Source: Galerina marginata (lineage: Eukaryota > Basidiomycota > Agaricomycetes > Agaricales > Galerinaceae). Taken from it: a stretch of 64,000 nucleotides of DNA. The stretch lies in assembly GCA_023014335.1 (NCBI GenBank), contig JAECYW010000001.1, positions 124,001-188,000 of the forward strand, written 5' to 3'. Under the pieces are notes generated by a model. It was not told the DNA's origin and ran no database searches. It saw only the letters and a list, made by a program, of their open reading frames with translations. Below are positions 10,694 through 21,525 of this stretch, one piece after another. Every line of letters begins with the position of its first letter. Position 1 is the first letter of the stretch. The position numbers and the translations under genes are program-made.

Positions 10694-12983
10694 ATGGATT
10701 CGACTACTCGAAAAAGTTATTACATTGGGATCGACGTCGGCACAGGTTCGGTACGCGCCTCGCTTGTAGACAAATCAGGTCATGTCAGCTCCATTTGCAC
10801 CCAAAACACCCAAACCTGGCGCGATGCAAACGACAGCCGGATCTTTGAGCAATCGACGGCAGATATTTGGGCTGCGGTGGGCATCGTCGTTAAGGGATGT
10901 TTGAAAGACGCCAGCGTCCATCCGAATCAGGTAAAGGGTCTTGGGTTTGACGCGACTTGTTCGTTAGCTGTGACGGATTTCGACGGCGAGCCGGTGATGG
11001 TGACGAAGGGCGACAACCTTGGCATCCACGGAGAGAGGAACGTCATACTCTGGGCCGATCATCGTGCTGAGAAGGAGGCAGATTTGATCAATGGGACGGG
11101 GTCCATCGTCTTGGACTACGTCGGTGGAAAAATGAGTGTGCGTCGATTCTCTACGACCGGCCAGACTGGGAGCTTTCGCTCACCTCCTGAAATCAATCGC
11201 AGTTGGAGATGGAGATACCCAAAATTCTCTGGCTGAAGAACAATATGGCCCCTGACCTTTTCAGCAAATGCCAATTCTTCGACCTGCCCGACTTCCTGAC
11301 CTACCAAGCCACACGGGACAGCGCTCGTTCCTGCTGTTCCTTGACATGCAAATGTTCCTATGTCCCAAAAGCCGGATGGCAGAAGGACTTCTTCAAGCAG
11401 ATCGGGTTGAAGGAGCTGACGGAGAGAGACTACGCGCAGGTCGGGGTGAGAGAGGGCGAAGAGGTCTTGATTGCTGGTATGCCCGTCGGTCAAGGTCTTT
11501 CGACGAAGGCGGCGGAAGAATTGGGGTTGCTTCCTGGTACCCCTGTTGGGAGCGCCTTGATTGATGCGTAAGAACTTTTACGTTTGGTGCCATTGCTCTT
11601 CAGCACTAAATTAGTTCAACAGATACGCAGGATGGTTGGGTACCGTTGCTGCGCGATATACAGAGAACGGAATGCTCTCCGCCGTAGTTCCATCTCTAGA
11701 AGAGTCAGGCCATCGACTTGCAGCTGTAGCTGGTACCAGCACCTGTCATATTGTTCAGGTACTAATCTTCTGGATTCTCTTTGTTCTTTGAGTTAAATGC
11801 TTAATTCTACATCGTGCAGAGCCCGGAAGGCATCTTCGTCGACGGAGTATGGGGCCCTTACAAGGTACCAATGAGGAGGCATTTTTCGAACATGTTTCAT
11901 TACTTAGCTTCTTTCTTAGGACCCTATCATCGACGGCTGGTGGATGAACGAAGGCGGCCAGTCTTCGACCGGACAGGTTAGTTATTATTCTTTTCTTTCT
12001 GGCGTCTGGTAAGATTCTGATCATGAACTGGCCACTAATAATAGCTCATCGACTTCATTCTAACGAACCACCCAGCATACCCCGAAGCAATGAAGCTTGG
12101 AAAGGAACAAGGAATGAGCGTGCATACCCGTGCGTTTTCCCTTTCCTTAAATTTTCTTGTCACTGACGTCAAATTTTCTAGTCTTGCAAGAACTTTTAGA
12201 AAAAATACGCGTTGAGCATAATGCCGATACCTTGACAGAGTTGACGAAGGACTTACATCTTTACCCGGATTTCCACGGTAAGCTCATGATTAAACATCTC
12301 GTGCCAAGTTCAAACTTTATATCCAATCTCTTTCAGGAAACAGATCACCAATCGCCGACCCTCGCATGCGAGGCTCTATCATCGGTTTAGAACTAGTACG
12401 TCACTTTTCAATTCACTGCCCTTTACAAATTTGACTGAGATGTCACCTTTATCCAGGACAACTCTCTCACCTCCCTCTCCAAGCACTACCATGCCACCCT
12501 CCTCGCCATCGCCCTCCAAACGCGGCACATTATCGACACGCTCAACACCTCTGGGCACAAGGTCACCTCTATCTTCATGAGTGGGGGCCAAGCGCGAAAC
12601 ATCTTGCTCATGCAGCTTTTCGCGGACGTGTGCGGGATGCCGGTGGTCTTGCCCGCGAATAGCGACCAAGCTGTGGGGCTTGGCGCGGCGATGCTTGGTA
12701 GGCTTGCAGCGGAGTACGATAATGGAGGGAAGGAGGGACAGGCGCAGAGATTATGGGATATCATGGTTAGTTCACCTTTCTTTCATTTTACCGCCTGATA
12801 CATGTCTGTTTGTTTATCAACTATATTCAAATCTAGGTCCAAATGACGCCGCCTGGGATGATGATTTCGCCCAGCTGCTCGCTGAAGGAGAAAAAGCTTC
12901 TTGACGCGAAGTATATGATCTTCCTGGAAACCATCCAAATCCAAAAGCGATGGCGAAAGGAAATGGAGGATGCTTTAGCATGA
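10694..12983 (+). CDS. FGGY-family carbohydrate (ribulo)kinase
   Basis: ATP-dependent sugar kinase of the FGGY pentulose-kinase group (yeast YDR109C and human FGGY type), thought to phosphorylate D-ribulose or a related ketopentose in the cytosol. Ten exons: 10694-11137, 11203-11567, 11623-11758, 11820-11864, 11920-11976, 12045-12129, 12182-12277, 12337-12395, 12457-12765 and 12837-12983, giving 580 residues. The first nucleotide-binding strand YYIGIDVGTGSVRASLVD is near the start. GFDATCSLAV and NVILWADHRA follow, and the second ATPase-fold strand is AVAGTSTCHIV. The C-terminal FGGY signature SGGQARNILLMQLFADVCG leads into NSDQAVGLGAAML. All expected motifs are intact. The exact sugar substrate is inferred from the family only. 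Confidence 0.93.
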
Positions 12984-13175
12984 TATACTGTTGTAGATAG
13001 CTGGAAGGGGAAAAATGTATTTGAAGCTAGGTTCAGTGTTTGTAGAAACAGTAATCATTATTGAGGGCGGCCAGCGGTCAAGGATGGAAAATAAATAGCA
13101 TTGATCATTATTGCACATCTTATTATTATTTACAGTATTATGTGCTATTGTCGTTTTACTCTGCTATCAAGCAGG
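12984..13175. other. convergent 3' region between the FGGY kinase and F-box gene 1
   Basis: A short AT-rich spacer holding the 3' ends of two convergent genes. No feature beyond AATAAA-like signals (about 13089). Confidence 0.4.
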
Positions 13176-14635
13176 TTATGTAGTACCAAACGATAGCCTG
13201 CCTTTCCTACCTCTGACAGCTACGTTTAGCTTAACTTCTACCCACTGATAAATAGACAACTTCGGCAGAATATTTGCTGCGTGAGGGATATCCACCGGAA
13301 CCAAGTCGTGCTTAGACCGGGCCAGGTTCAGGTTTATAACTGCGTGCTGTAGATCTGGGAATCTATAGCTACTAAGCACTTCGTCGAGAGTCCCCCATGC
13401 CCTTCTGACAGCCTTGGGAACCCATCTGTTTGTAAACATATTTTGGGGCGACTCAGGGGCTCCTTTCGAGTTGGGATTTACTATGACCTCCGTGACCCAC
13501 TGTGTGGCGAGGCAAAGAGTGAATGCAAGGGTAAAAGATCGAAGTTGCATAGGTGCAATTGCGGATCGGAGGATATCGACTATGAACGACAGCCTTGATT
13601 CGAAATCCTGAAGGTCATCGGTTTGCGTAGCAAACTTGAGATGTTGTAACGCTACCATGTCATGCAGAGGAAAAGTATCTGAAAATGTGCTCCTCTCTTT
13701 GTGGGTGGTCAGTTTCGTGGCGGGCGGATTGAGACAAATATCCTACCCCAGATTCTTATTTCAAGACTTGTAATGGTTTGTGCACCGCTTATCACAAGCT
13801 GCGAAATAGAGGCAATATCATCCAATGAGGAAATTGGACCGATGATGAGACTGTTCAATAGCGGTAACGGGTGCGGGATCCCATTAATGAAAGTTTTTCC
13901 AAGGACATGGAATTGACGATGAGCAAGGTAACTGAAAAATGGGCTTTGAATCAGTGCCAGCGTCCGTAATTGCGTCCAGGGTAGCTCAATGGACTTGATA
14001 ATGGCTGGTTCCAAACGTGAAACGGTACTATTTTTCAGGATAAGGTGCTGAAGGGAAGAAGGGTGACTTGGGTTGCCTGTTAACATTACGATCGGTAAAT
14101 TGCACACGTTTTCGAGCTCTAGGGTATGAAGGCGTGGATTGGACCGTATTGTTAATAGTAAGGACTGGATAAGTAGGACATTCCAGTTAAGATATGACGA
14201 GCTTCCAAGGGAAAACTTCTGGACTTGAGCAGATTGGGCGATGACCTGGAGCACCCATAATAGGTGGCTCCTCAGAATCCCGAGCATAGAGCCGACGACC
14301 GAAGCGACGTCCCCGACCTTCCGTGACCTCAAAACTTTCCCAATTTTTTCGACTCCGCCAGTGACAACGGACTGGAATGGGAACGGATCGGTGACGGTCA
14401 TCTTGAATGAGCGAATTCCTGACACGAGCTCTGGTTCGGATTTTAGGATGCTACGCAGCCTCCCAGCAGATCGGCGGACTCGAGTATCGACTACAAGCTC
14501 GATATCGGCGAAAAGGTGCGGCTTCGATCGGGTGCGGAAGGATTTGGAAACTGAATTGCAAGCTCGAAGGGTGTCCTTGTCGCCCGTAGACGCGATATCG
14601 TCTATGATGAGGTCAATGAGTTCCTGAGGAAGCAT
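13176..14635 (-). CDS. F-box domain protein, copy 1
   Basis: Predicted substrate adaptor of SCF ubiquitin ligases from the large family expanded in mushrooms. Exons 14635-13747 and 13678-13176 join (phase 1) into 463 residues. The F-box-like start is MLPQELIDLIIDDIASTG, followed by LRACNSVSKSFRTRSKPHLF, which fits F-box helices 1-3. The rest is leucine-rich without a recognised repeat, typical of these proteins; the target is unknown. It resembles F-box copy 2 (17143-18604), which begins with the same LPQELID motif and points the opposite way across a pseudogene. Confidence 0.8.
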
Positions 14636-15036
14636 TTGGGAATATTCGATATGCGTAGGACTTTGAACTGCTATAAAAGGTGTTCAAGGCAGTTGTAGGA
14701 GGCCAGGACAGCCAAGTGGACTGAAGTTCGTTAGAAAGGATGGGAATTCGACCAAAATTCGACTTAAAATAAATACTGGCCATCATTCTGGATGAGCGCC
14801 GGACTGGCAACCTCGAACGTCGCAGTCGAGCTATCTCAGTGTCTGCAAAAAGCGTTGATAAGTACGTAGTGGAAATCATGAGATTTCGGTCTACTCACCA
14901 ACACGAACATGAACGTTGCATGAAGAAAACTTGCATGAACCAAACCTTGGTGTTAACCGGAATGCAGGTCCGGCTGATCCGTAAAATCGGCTTCTTCGGG
15001 CGATATCGCCGTTGAGCATTCATGGTGCGTTGCTTT
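14636..15036. other. F-box 1 promoter side and edge of the duplicated segment
   Basis: A minus-strand frame at 14613-14879 reads partly through the start of F-box 1 and is not convincing. I see nothing that is clearly an N-terminal exon for the membrane-family copy that follows. Confidence 0.35.
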
Positions 15037-16225
15037 TTCATCACTACTATGATGCACACCCTAGCCTTATTTTCTTCAGCCCTACCGACACGTTCTCCAT
15101 TAGTTACGGTAATCAAAACACTTCGTCAACTACGTATACACCTAGCATGGACGCCGTGAATGGCATTCGAAGGTTGTTTCCCTTCTTCTGGGTGTCCTTC
15201 ATCGTCCTCTCTGTGGTCGCCGGTCTTTATTCTGTCATTTCGTGCCGTCGCATAATGGTGAAACAACTTCCTGCTACCTTCGACGATCAAAACAACATCG
15301 ATGAACTATACTACACCGCATAAAAGTCCTGCACTAGTCGTCAACGACATGTTGAAAGCTTCAGGAATTCTGAAAATGGTCCTTGTTGTTGACAATGCCT
15401 TGGTTTAGGTTACTACCGGTATGGCTTTCTGGGAGGTAATCCATTCGACGGAGTCGATCCTACATACACTTTTGACGACGATTTTTGTCGTGCCACGGGC
15501 TCTATAGTCATACCAGATGGTGCCTTCCCGGCTACGATGGACGATTGCTGCATGAGCCTTGCTTTTTCCAACACTGCCCTCGAAGTCGTCAACCACCAGT
15601 CATCCCACAATGGTCCAATTGATCAATCCCGGTCGAGTCCTATATAATTCTGGATCAAGTAAAGTCCATCATTATAACCTCTTTAATTGCTGTGCTTTCT
15701 GTCTTTTTCGCCTGGCTCCCTGTGATCATCTTGAAACTGGAGAAGGCAGGTGTTTGTGATCCAGAAGGGCCGTTTGAACCTGCCGAGGTGAGCCTAATTC
15801 TGTATCTGTCCAATGCTTCCCAGTGATTTAGTTTCTTTCAGGCTACGATTGAAACAGCACTTACATTGGTGATGGCGTTCACGCTGAGGTTGTGGACATC
15901 CCTCAGTTGGCCGACCCTAAGCAAGCTGGAGTTGAGGCTTACGGGTCACTGCATGTCTGCAACAAATGTGGACATCCTGCCGTGACCACCATGACGACTT
16001 TTTTCCTTTGGTGCGTTTCTGTTGTTCGTTGGACATTAGTTTTGTACTCATGCCATGTATAGTTCTTTTACATATTTACTAGGTCTCGATTATACTCTCC
16101 CTATTGGGTATCTCGCACTTCCAGGAAGAAGACCTCATCGATGCCGTCGTGGTTGTCAAGATGCGCCGAGCGATGGTTCGACAACGGAATGCTGAGGATG
16201 ATGCCCCTCTGTTTCTGGTTCCTGG
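15037..16225 (+). pseudogene. broken copy 1 of a lineage-specific membrane-protein family
   Basis: Homologous to the intact genes at 37415-39049 and 54390-55995, but disrupted. A transmembrane segment (FPFFWVSFIVLSVVAGLYSV, about 15176-15235) corresponds to the first TM after the proline-rich part of copy 2. The next block, VVNDMLKASGIL, aligns with VVKDMSQASGIL of copy 2. It then runs into an in-frame TAG, and just after FWEV the homology moves to another frame (GVDPTYTFDDD against VDPIYTLDDD). A second membrane segment, IIITSLIAVLSVFFAW, matches LIITSLVAVLSTLVGW. The tail, GRRPHRCRRGCQDAPSDGST, matches the arginine-rich end of copy 2 and stops with TGA near 16197. No N-terminal exon was found. 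At least one stop and one or two frame changes make a functional product unlikely; unusual splicing cannot be fully excluded. Confidence 0.75.
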
Positions 16226-16354
16226 TCTTTCGGATGTCTGGTCTAGAACTTCCTGAAGTCGCAGCTTGTTGTTCCTCGATTCTACATCAGTTTGAATCTC
16301 AGAGGGCTATCGAGCTCTTTGGCGTTCGTTATCGCTTTGTGAAGGCGTCGTCGG

Positions 16355-16600
16355 ACAAGGCGGCACCTTCACAACAACTTCGCGACATCGCGTCGTTGTG
16401 GAGTCGAGACGGTGACGAGCGTTCTTGGCTCCACTTTGACGTTGTGGTGTTCGAATGCGCGAGTTGAGGAGGCGACACTAACGAATGTTGTCATACATCG
16501 AAGCCGAGCCCTGATTGTGACCAACGCACGGTATCTAAGCTCTCTGTCCACCCTTTTTCAAGACCTTGCCATGCCAGGCCGGATCTCACTAGCAACACGA
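16355..16600 (+). repeat. 3' flank shared with membrane-family copies 2 and 3 (unit 1)
   Basis: Sequence past the stop codon of the pseudogene that is clearly similar to 39240-39485 and to the reverse strand of 53960-54195. Shared landmarks include GTGACGAGCGTTCTTG against CTGACGAGCGTTCTTG and AGCCCTGATTGTGACCAACG against GAACCCTGATTGCAACCAAT. It may be a conserved 3' UTR or an unrecognised downstream exon. Confidence 0.7.
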
Positions 16601-17142
16601 TAAGCATCATTGAACCGACTCGGAGGACCTGGCCGAATGTCTGTCTTGGCTCTTCCTTGCCCTGGTCGCTCTTGTTTTTTGCGACACCACTTTTCTTGAC
16701 AGTAGATTTGTTGACCCCTTTAGTTTGTCTCCGTCTTCATTTGTCTGCAAGTCATGTTTGACTACGTACGTGTAAAGTTTAGCAAGAGACATAACTCCAT
16801 TGTCGTATTCAGTTTACATAGCCTGTAGTACCTCTGTACCTGCGTTTCCTAAAACGCGGTTGAATAGTTGTTGAACAGGGACGAAAAAAAAGTTGATTGG
16901 ACATATACTATTTTATATCTAGCGAGATCCCCCTAGTTTCAACTTCGTAGGTGTATCATAACTAAATATTTTTTGTTCTTTGCAGGCGAAGCTGCGGGGC
17001 TGCAAGGTTGAGCGGACATTCTCCGGTCCTGTGACGATAAACGGACCGGCACCGGGTCACCGTTTTTAACCAATACTCAGCAACATTCGACAACAATGAG
17101 CTCGTCCAACAATTACTTATCGACCGATACGGCCATCTATCT
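16601..17142. other. intergenic upstream of F-box 2
   Basis: No supported gene. Contains the promoter of F-box copy 2. Confidence 0.4.
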
Positions 17143-18604
17143 ATGCCAGGCATACTTCCCCAAGAACTCATAGACCGGATCCTTGAAGACCTTGGTGATG
17201 ACAAGGAGACCGATCCCAAAATCTGCAGATTGGGGCTTCAAGCCTGCTCACAGGTATCTTGGTCTCTTTGCATCCCTTCAAGAAAGATCCTTTTCTCCGA
17301 AGTAAATCTCGTCGAGAATACAGTAGACAATGACAGAGATCTGGCTACCTCCAGACTCCACAATTTTGCACAGATTCTTCAACAAGACCCTGCGCGTTCG
17401 TATCCGGACTTTCCTCCACTGGCATCACACATTCGGTTTTTGACCATCCAGCTCGACCGCGGCCGTCATATAAAGAATCTAGCTCCCGGAACGAAATCCG
17501 TTTTTTTTGATATTCTTCCCTTACTCACAAGCGTCGAAAAATTTAGTCTGAAGACCGTTAGGGACACTTTCGACAGTCGATTATTCTCTTGTTCTTGGGA
17601 TTTTGTTGACGACACCAAGAAATCTGCCATACTAGAGTTTTGCAAATCACCGAGCATTATCACCATGCATATCTCTCACATGGAAAGATTACCTCCTAAT
17701 CTATTTACCGACTGCCCCAACCTGAAGTCTCTCTCTCTTGATACGGTCGAAAGTCCCCGCCGTGATCTGCCAGCATCATGGTCAACCTCTCCTGCAGAAT
17801 TTCAACCGTGGACGCCTTCATTGGAGACATTATCAATCCAATATTCAGGAGAGATGGCATGCCTATTATCAGAAATGCATCGGTACACAGAATTCAAGTC
17901 AAGGGTGCCTTCATTTATGGCCTCTATTTGGAAAATGGACGTCTCTTCGTCTTGCTGGGCCGGGTTATTATCAGAATGGGTACTGATTCAGACAATATCT
18001 GAGTCATCCCTGCGATATCTGCGGATTTCTGGCATACGATGCGTGGGTCAGTGCTCTTTATTTATTTTATTGCACCATATGTACCTAACGTCCTTCTATA
18101 GTTTCTCAAATAGTAAATTTTCCTGGTGCAGTAGACTTCGGAATTTTGAAGCGCGTTGAAACTCTCGAACTCCAGGGTAGCTTTAGAGTCGAGGATCAAG
18201 GCCTGCGCACTTTTCATCACTGGACAACGTTCAGCACAAAGCCAAACCTCGCCGATTCCACGTCTATACGTACTCTCATATTCGATATTGAGTGGGTCGG
18301 CTGTCGACAGGGCGACGAAGACAATATTTTTGTTCCTGACCATGGGTGGTTGACCATCGATGCTGCACTATCCAGTGGGAGATTCACCTCTTTGAAAACC
18401 ATATGCCTGCGTCTGCACATCACCTTCCTGCCTAATTCTATCCTTGGTATTCCTGAAGATCGACTACAGCGGTTAATTTCGGACAAGTTATGCCTACACA
18501 TCCCTCGACTGTTTCCTTCCATCACCAGGTCCAAGTCCATCCAGACTGCGGTTACTGTCAAATCATCCAATTTAACCCTTGGACTTTGGTCCGCCCTGGA
18601 CTGA
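17143..18604 (+). CDS. F-box domain protein, copy 2
   Basis: Predicted SCF adaptor of the mushroom F-box family. Exons 17143-18046 and 18102-18604 join at a phase-1 intron into 468 residues. It starts MPGILPQELIDRILEDLGDD and continues LGLQACSQVSWSLCIPSRKILF, matching F-box helices. Leucine-rich stretches such as LTSVEKFSLKTV, CPNLKSLSLDTVES, SLETLSIQYSGE and VETLELQGSF suggest an irregular LRR-like body, typical of the family. The N-terminal motif is shared with copy 1 (13176-14635). An overlapping +1 frame at 17738-18002 also looks protein-like, but only the frame used here splices cleanly to the downstream exon. Function beyond a presumed SCF role is unknown. Confidence 0.8.
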
Positions 18605-19362
18605 CCACCTTGCCTCTCCGCTGATTCCAGTGCTAACCAGGCTCACTGCTCCCTAGATGAGCATCTTCAAACTCATCCTAGAGGCTCCAGGAAAGGCGGT
18701 GGCAACGAGTTTGCAAGGAGAACACTGGGGAATGCCCTGGATTTGGTTTCATAACCATTCCAGATATACCACCACGTCCAGGCTAGCTCTTTTGTAAACG
18801 GAGAGTGTCAAACTTGCTTCAAGTGGATTAGAATTAAATAACCACTTTTACTAATTCTGGGAGCCTCGAGCTACCGAACATTTTGTTAAGACTTTTTCAT
18901 TTCCGGTTTCAAGTGGGTGGTCAGCATGACCAGGTTGGAAGTAGATTCAACGGCGAAAGATCAAGTAACCTTAGTGTGGTAGGTGCGGCCCTGGATTAGA
19001 GAATATCGACGGCCTTTGTTTGAAATGGCATATTAGATTGGATACAAATGAGATGTAACTATAACTTCTATGGCTTCAAGTCTTTTGTTAGTTGTTATAC
19101 CCCAAGTCGTTACCAGAGACTTAATACTGAGCAGAGGAGCGACTGGAGAATCCCTTCGCAGTTGGCCATTTGAAAACTGGAAAAAATTTTCAGCAAGTAG
19201 TTTTATATATATTTGGACTTTATCTGAGTGGAGATTCTTAGTAATTGTGCAAGGTACAGGGATTTTTTCCACAACAAGTACGCCATGAACATGCATTCCA
19301 ACACTGGGTACTACATTTAGCGGCCGCCAAAACAGGCCATGGTTCGGTCAGGGTGTCAATGC
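18605..19362. other. convergent intergenic region between F-box 2 and the H3 variant
   Basis: About 760 bp, AT-rich in its second half. Small frames at 19033-19296 (minus) and 19070-19288 (plus) overlap each other and resemble nothing known. Confidence 0.4.
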
Positions 19363-19994
19363 TCAAATACGGCCATCTCCTCGCAAACGGCGAGCGAGAA
19401 TCATATCCTTCGGCATAATGGTCACCCTTTTGGCATGGATAGCAGCGAGGTTGGTATCGTCAAACAAGCCTACAAGGTATGCCTCAGCGGCTTCCTGGAG
19501 GGCCATGAGAGCGGCAGACTGGAATCGAAGGTCTGCCTAAAGAAATATATTCAACGGCTATTCCACCTTGGAATGTTTGAGCTTACTTTGTATTCTTGAG
19601 CGACCTCACGAACGAGTCTCTGGAACGGGACTTTGCGGATGAGCATCTCAGTTGTTTTTTGATAGCGACGGATTTCACGAAGGGCGACAGTGCCCGGCCT
19701 GTAACGACGAGGTTTCTTCACTCCTCCGAGAGGGCCAACATCGTGGAACACTTTGGTCTGGCATTGACCAAAAAGACATATGAGCAAACATAACATATGA
19801 AACTTCTGAACATACGGCTTGTTTGAAGCCAAATTGAGGGAGCCTTTTTGCAGCCGTTTTGGTGGCGAACTGCAACCCTTGTCGGGGATGCTTGCCTGTA
19901 AGACAAGCCACATCAGTGGCTTGGTGGGTGCTAAAACGGGAGACATTTACGCACCGCCAGTGGATTTGCGAGCAGTCTGCTTAGTTCTTGCCAT
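19363..19994 (-). CDS. divergent histone H3 variant with altered N-terminal tail
   Basis: Nucleosome core histone of the H3 family. Exons 19994-19955, 19895-19816, 19757-19587 and 19536-19363 give 154 residues, against 136 for canonical H3. Tail residues 1-15 ([15 protein letters not shown]) are canonical, so K4, K9 and K14 remain. The following stretch, [20 protein letters not shown], is only loosely H3-like, is longer, and lacks the second ARKS (K27) motif. The fold resumes at [20 protein letters not shown] and ends [11 protein letters not shown]. Loop 1 reads [18 protein letters not shown] without the insertion and tryptophan typical of CENP-A, so this is an H3-type variant rather than a centromeric one. 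At DNA level the second exon looks like ordinary H3 sequence with small indels that shift and restore the frame. It could be a functional variant or a decaying copy; clean splice sites and an intact core favour function. Confidence 0.8.
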
Positions 19995-21525
19995 GATCTT
20001 TGCGGTTCGAAACAACTGGGTGGGGGTAACGAGAAAATTTTCAAGAGCAATTTCCAGCACCAGCAGAACCGTCTTTATACCGGCGAGAAATGTGGAAAAT
20101 CCTGCTTCCCAGTCATTTTCCTCAAACCTGCATTCGGGGACCTGTTTGGGATTCTCCCCGACTGTTTGCTTCTTTCGGGAAGCCGCTAACCATTTAGGCT
20201 TTCGGTCTCTATGCATGCAACACAAACTCGGCCAGCACGCCAAAGTTGAAAAACAAGAGGGAGGGGAATAGGATCAATGACATTATGTGCCTTGAGCAAG
20301 TGCGTCTTCAAACAGAGGTCAGTCAGTACGATCTCGGTTTCTACTTTTGAATGGCACAAGGTAGGAGGGTTTAACAGGACATCGTTTTACTGTTCGGCGA
20401 GCGCAGAAGGTCAGTGAAAATAATCCGAGCATATCCTAAAATCCGAGGTGGTGAATAATTGCAGCATGGTCGATGATATGGTGCATTCCAAAACGGCTTG
20501 AGTGACGGACCACATCAACCGTAGAATGGCACTTGGCAATAAGAAAATTGTCCGAGGCGAGGCGTCGGCAAGCTCGATATTTTAGTCAATTGGCAAATCG
20601 GTGGCTGGTTGTGGCACGATATCATCTCCGTATGCCGGCATTTGGCTTCTGGAGTTGAGCTTCATTGAAGTGTTAACCACCGAGCAGATTCGCAGGAGAA
20701 CAGGAACAGAAAGAGAATCGAAGGGACTGCTTGCATTGCTCAAGTTGAGTACGGGATAGTGATGGAGCCGATTGGTGAGAGAATGACGAATGGGTTTTCT
20801 CTTCCAACAATCGCGACTCATTGGCGCCAGCCTCCAGCTGCAGGGGAGAACAGGCTTACGGAACGTTTCCGAACGGTGCTTCTTTGGGCCTTGGCCCTCA
20901 ATATGTCAAGACTGCGACCCTGTCTGTTGCACGTACTGATTGCTCCTCCGTTTACATTCGCGTAATTTGCACCCTTCATGATACGCACGGTTGAGACAAG
21001 ATCGGGCAAAAGTAGCACATGCACATACTGTATAAAACACCTCTTCACAAAAAACATCAAACAGTTGACTTCGATGGGGGTGGTGTCAAAGGTGTTGAAA
21101 AATGGGGTATACTGATAGTGAAGTCATGGACTCCTGGGTTCTCGGAAACGCGCTAAGACTTTGACGCGTCTAGACCTCTGGTCCATTGGTGATTGTGATT
21201 GAATAACGTCTTCTATGATTTATGGGCGAAGTTCATATAGGTATTTTAGGTTTTCAATATCCGCAGATAGTGTTATATGGGTGTATTCCGGTCTTTGAGT
21301 CGTTTCTTTGAACTTTCGCGTTGTGGGGAAAAAGATATGAGCCAGAGTTTGCAAGGGTCGTCTCGGTCGAGACCCTTTGCCACGGGACACGTGGATAACG
21401 CGAATGTTTTATTTGGCGGAGTCCATAAAAGTTTGAAGCCAGTCACGGCGATTGACTTGTTCCTCAGTATCTCCTTTCATTCTCGAACGACGACCTGGCT
21501 GCCTTTATTCCTTCCTCATCGTCCG
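19995..21525. other. 1.5-kb divergent intergenic region (H3 variant / KDM3)
   Basis: Upstream of both the minus-strand H3 variant and the plus-strand demethylase. Short frames (for example 20582-20821 minus and 20759-20965 plus) overlap and lack family signals. The KDM3 frame stays open from 21277 but its upstream part looks non-coding. I see no RNA gene. Confidence 0.4.

Noticed and set aside
17738..18002. Second gene or frameshift inside F-box 2
   Set aside because: The +1 frame looks protein-like but ends in a stop and does not splice to the downstream exon; the main frame does.
19363..19994. Centromeric H3 (CENP-A)
   Set aside because: Loop 1 lacks the insertion and tryptophan of CENP-A, and the first 15 tail residues are canonical H3.
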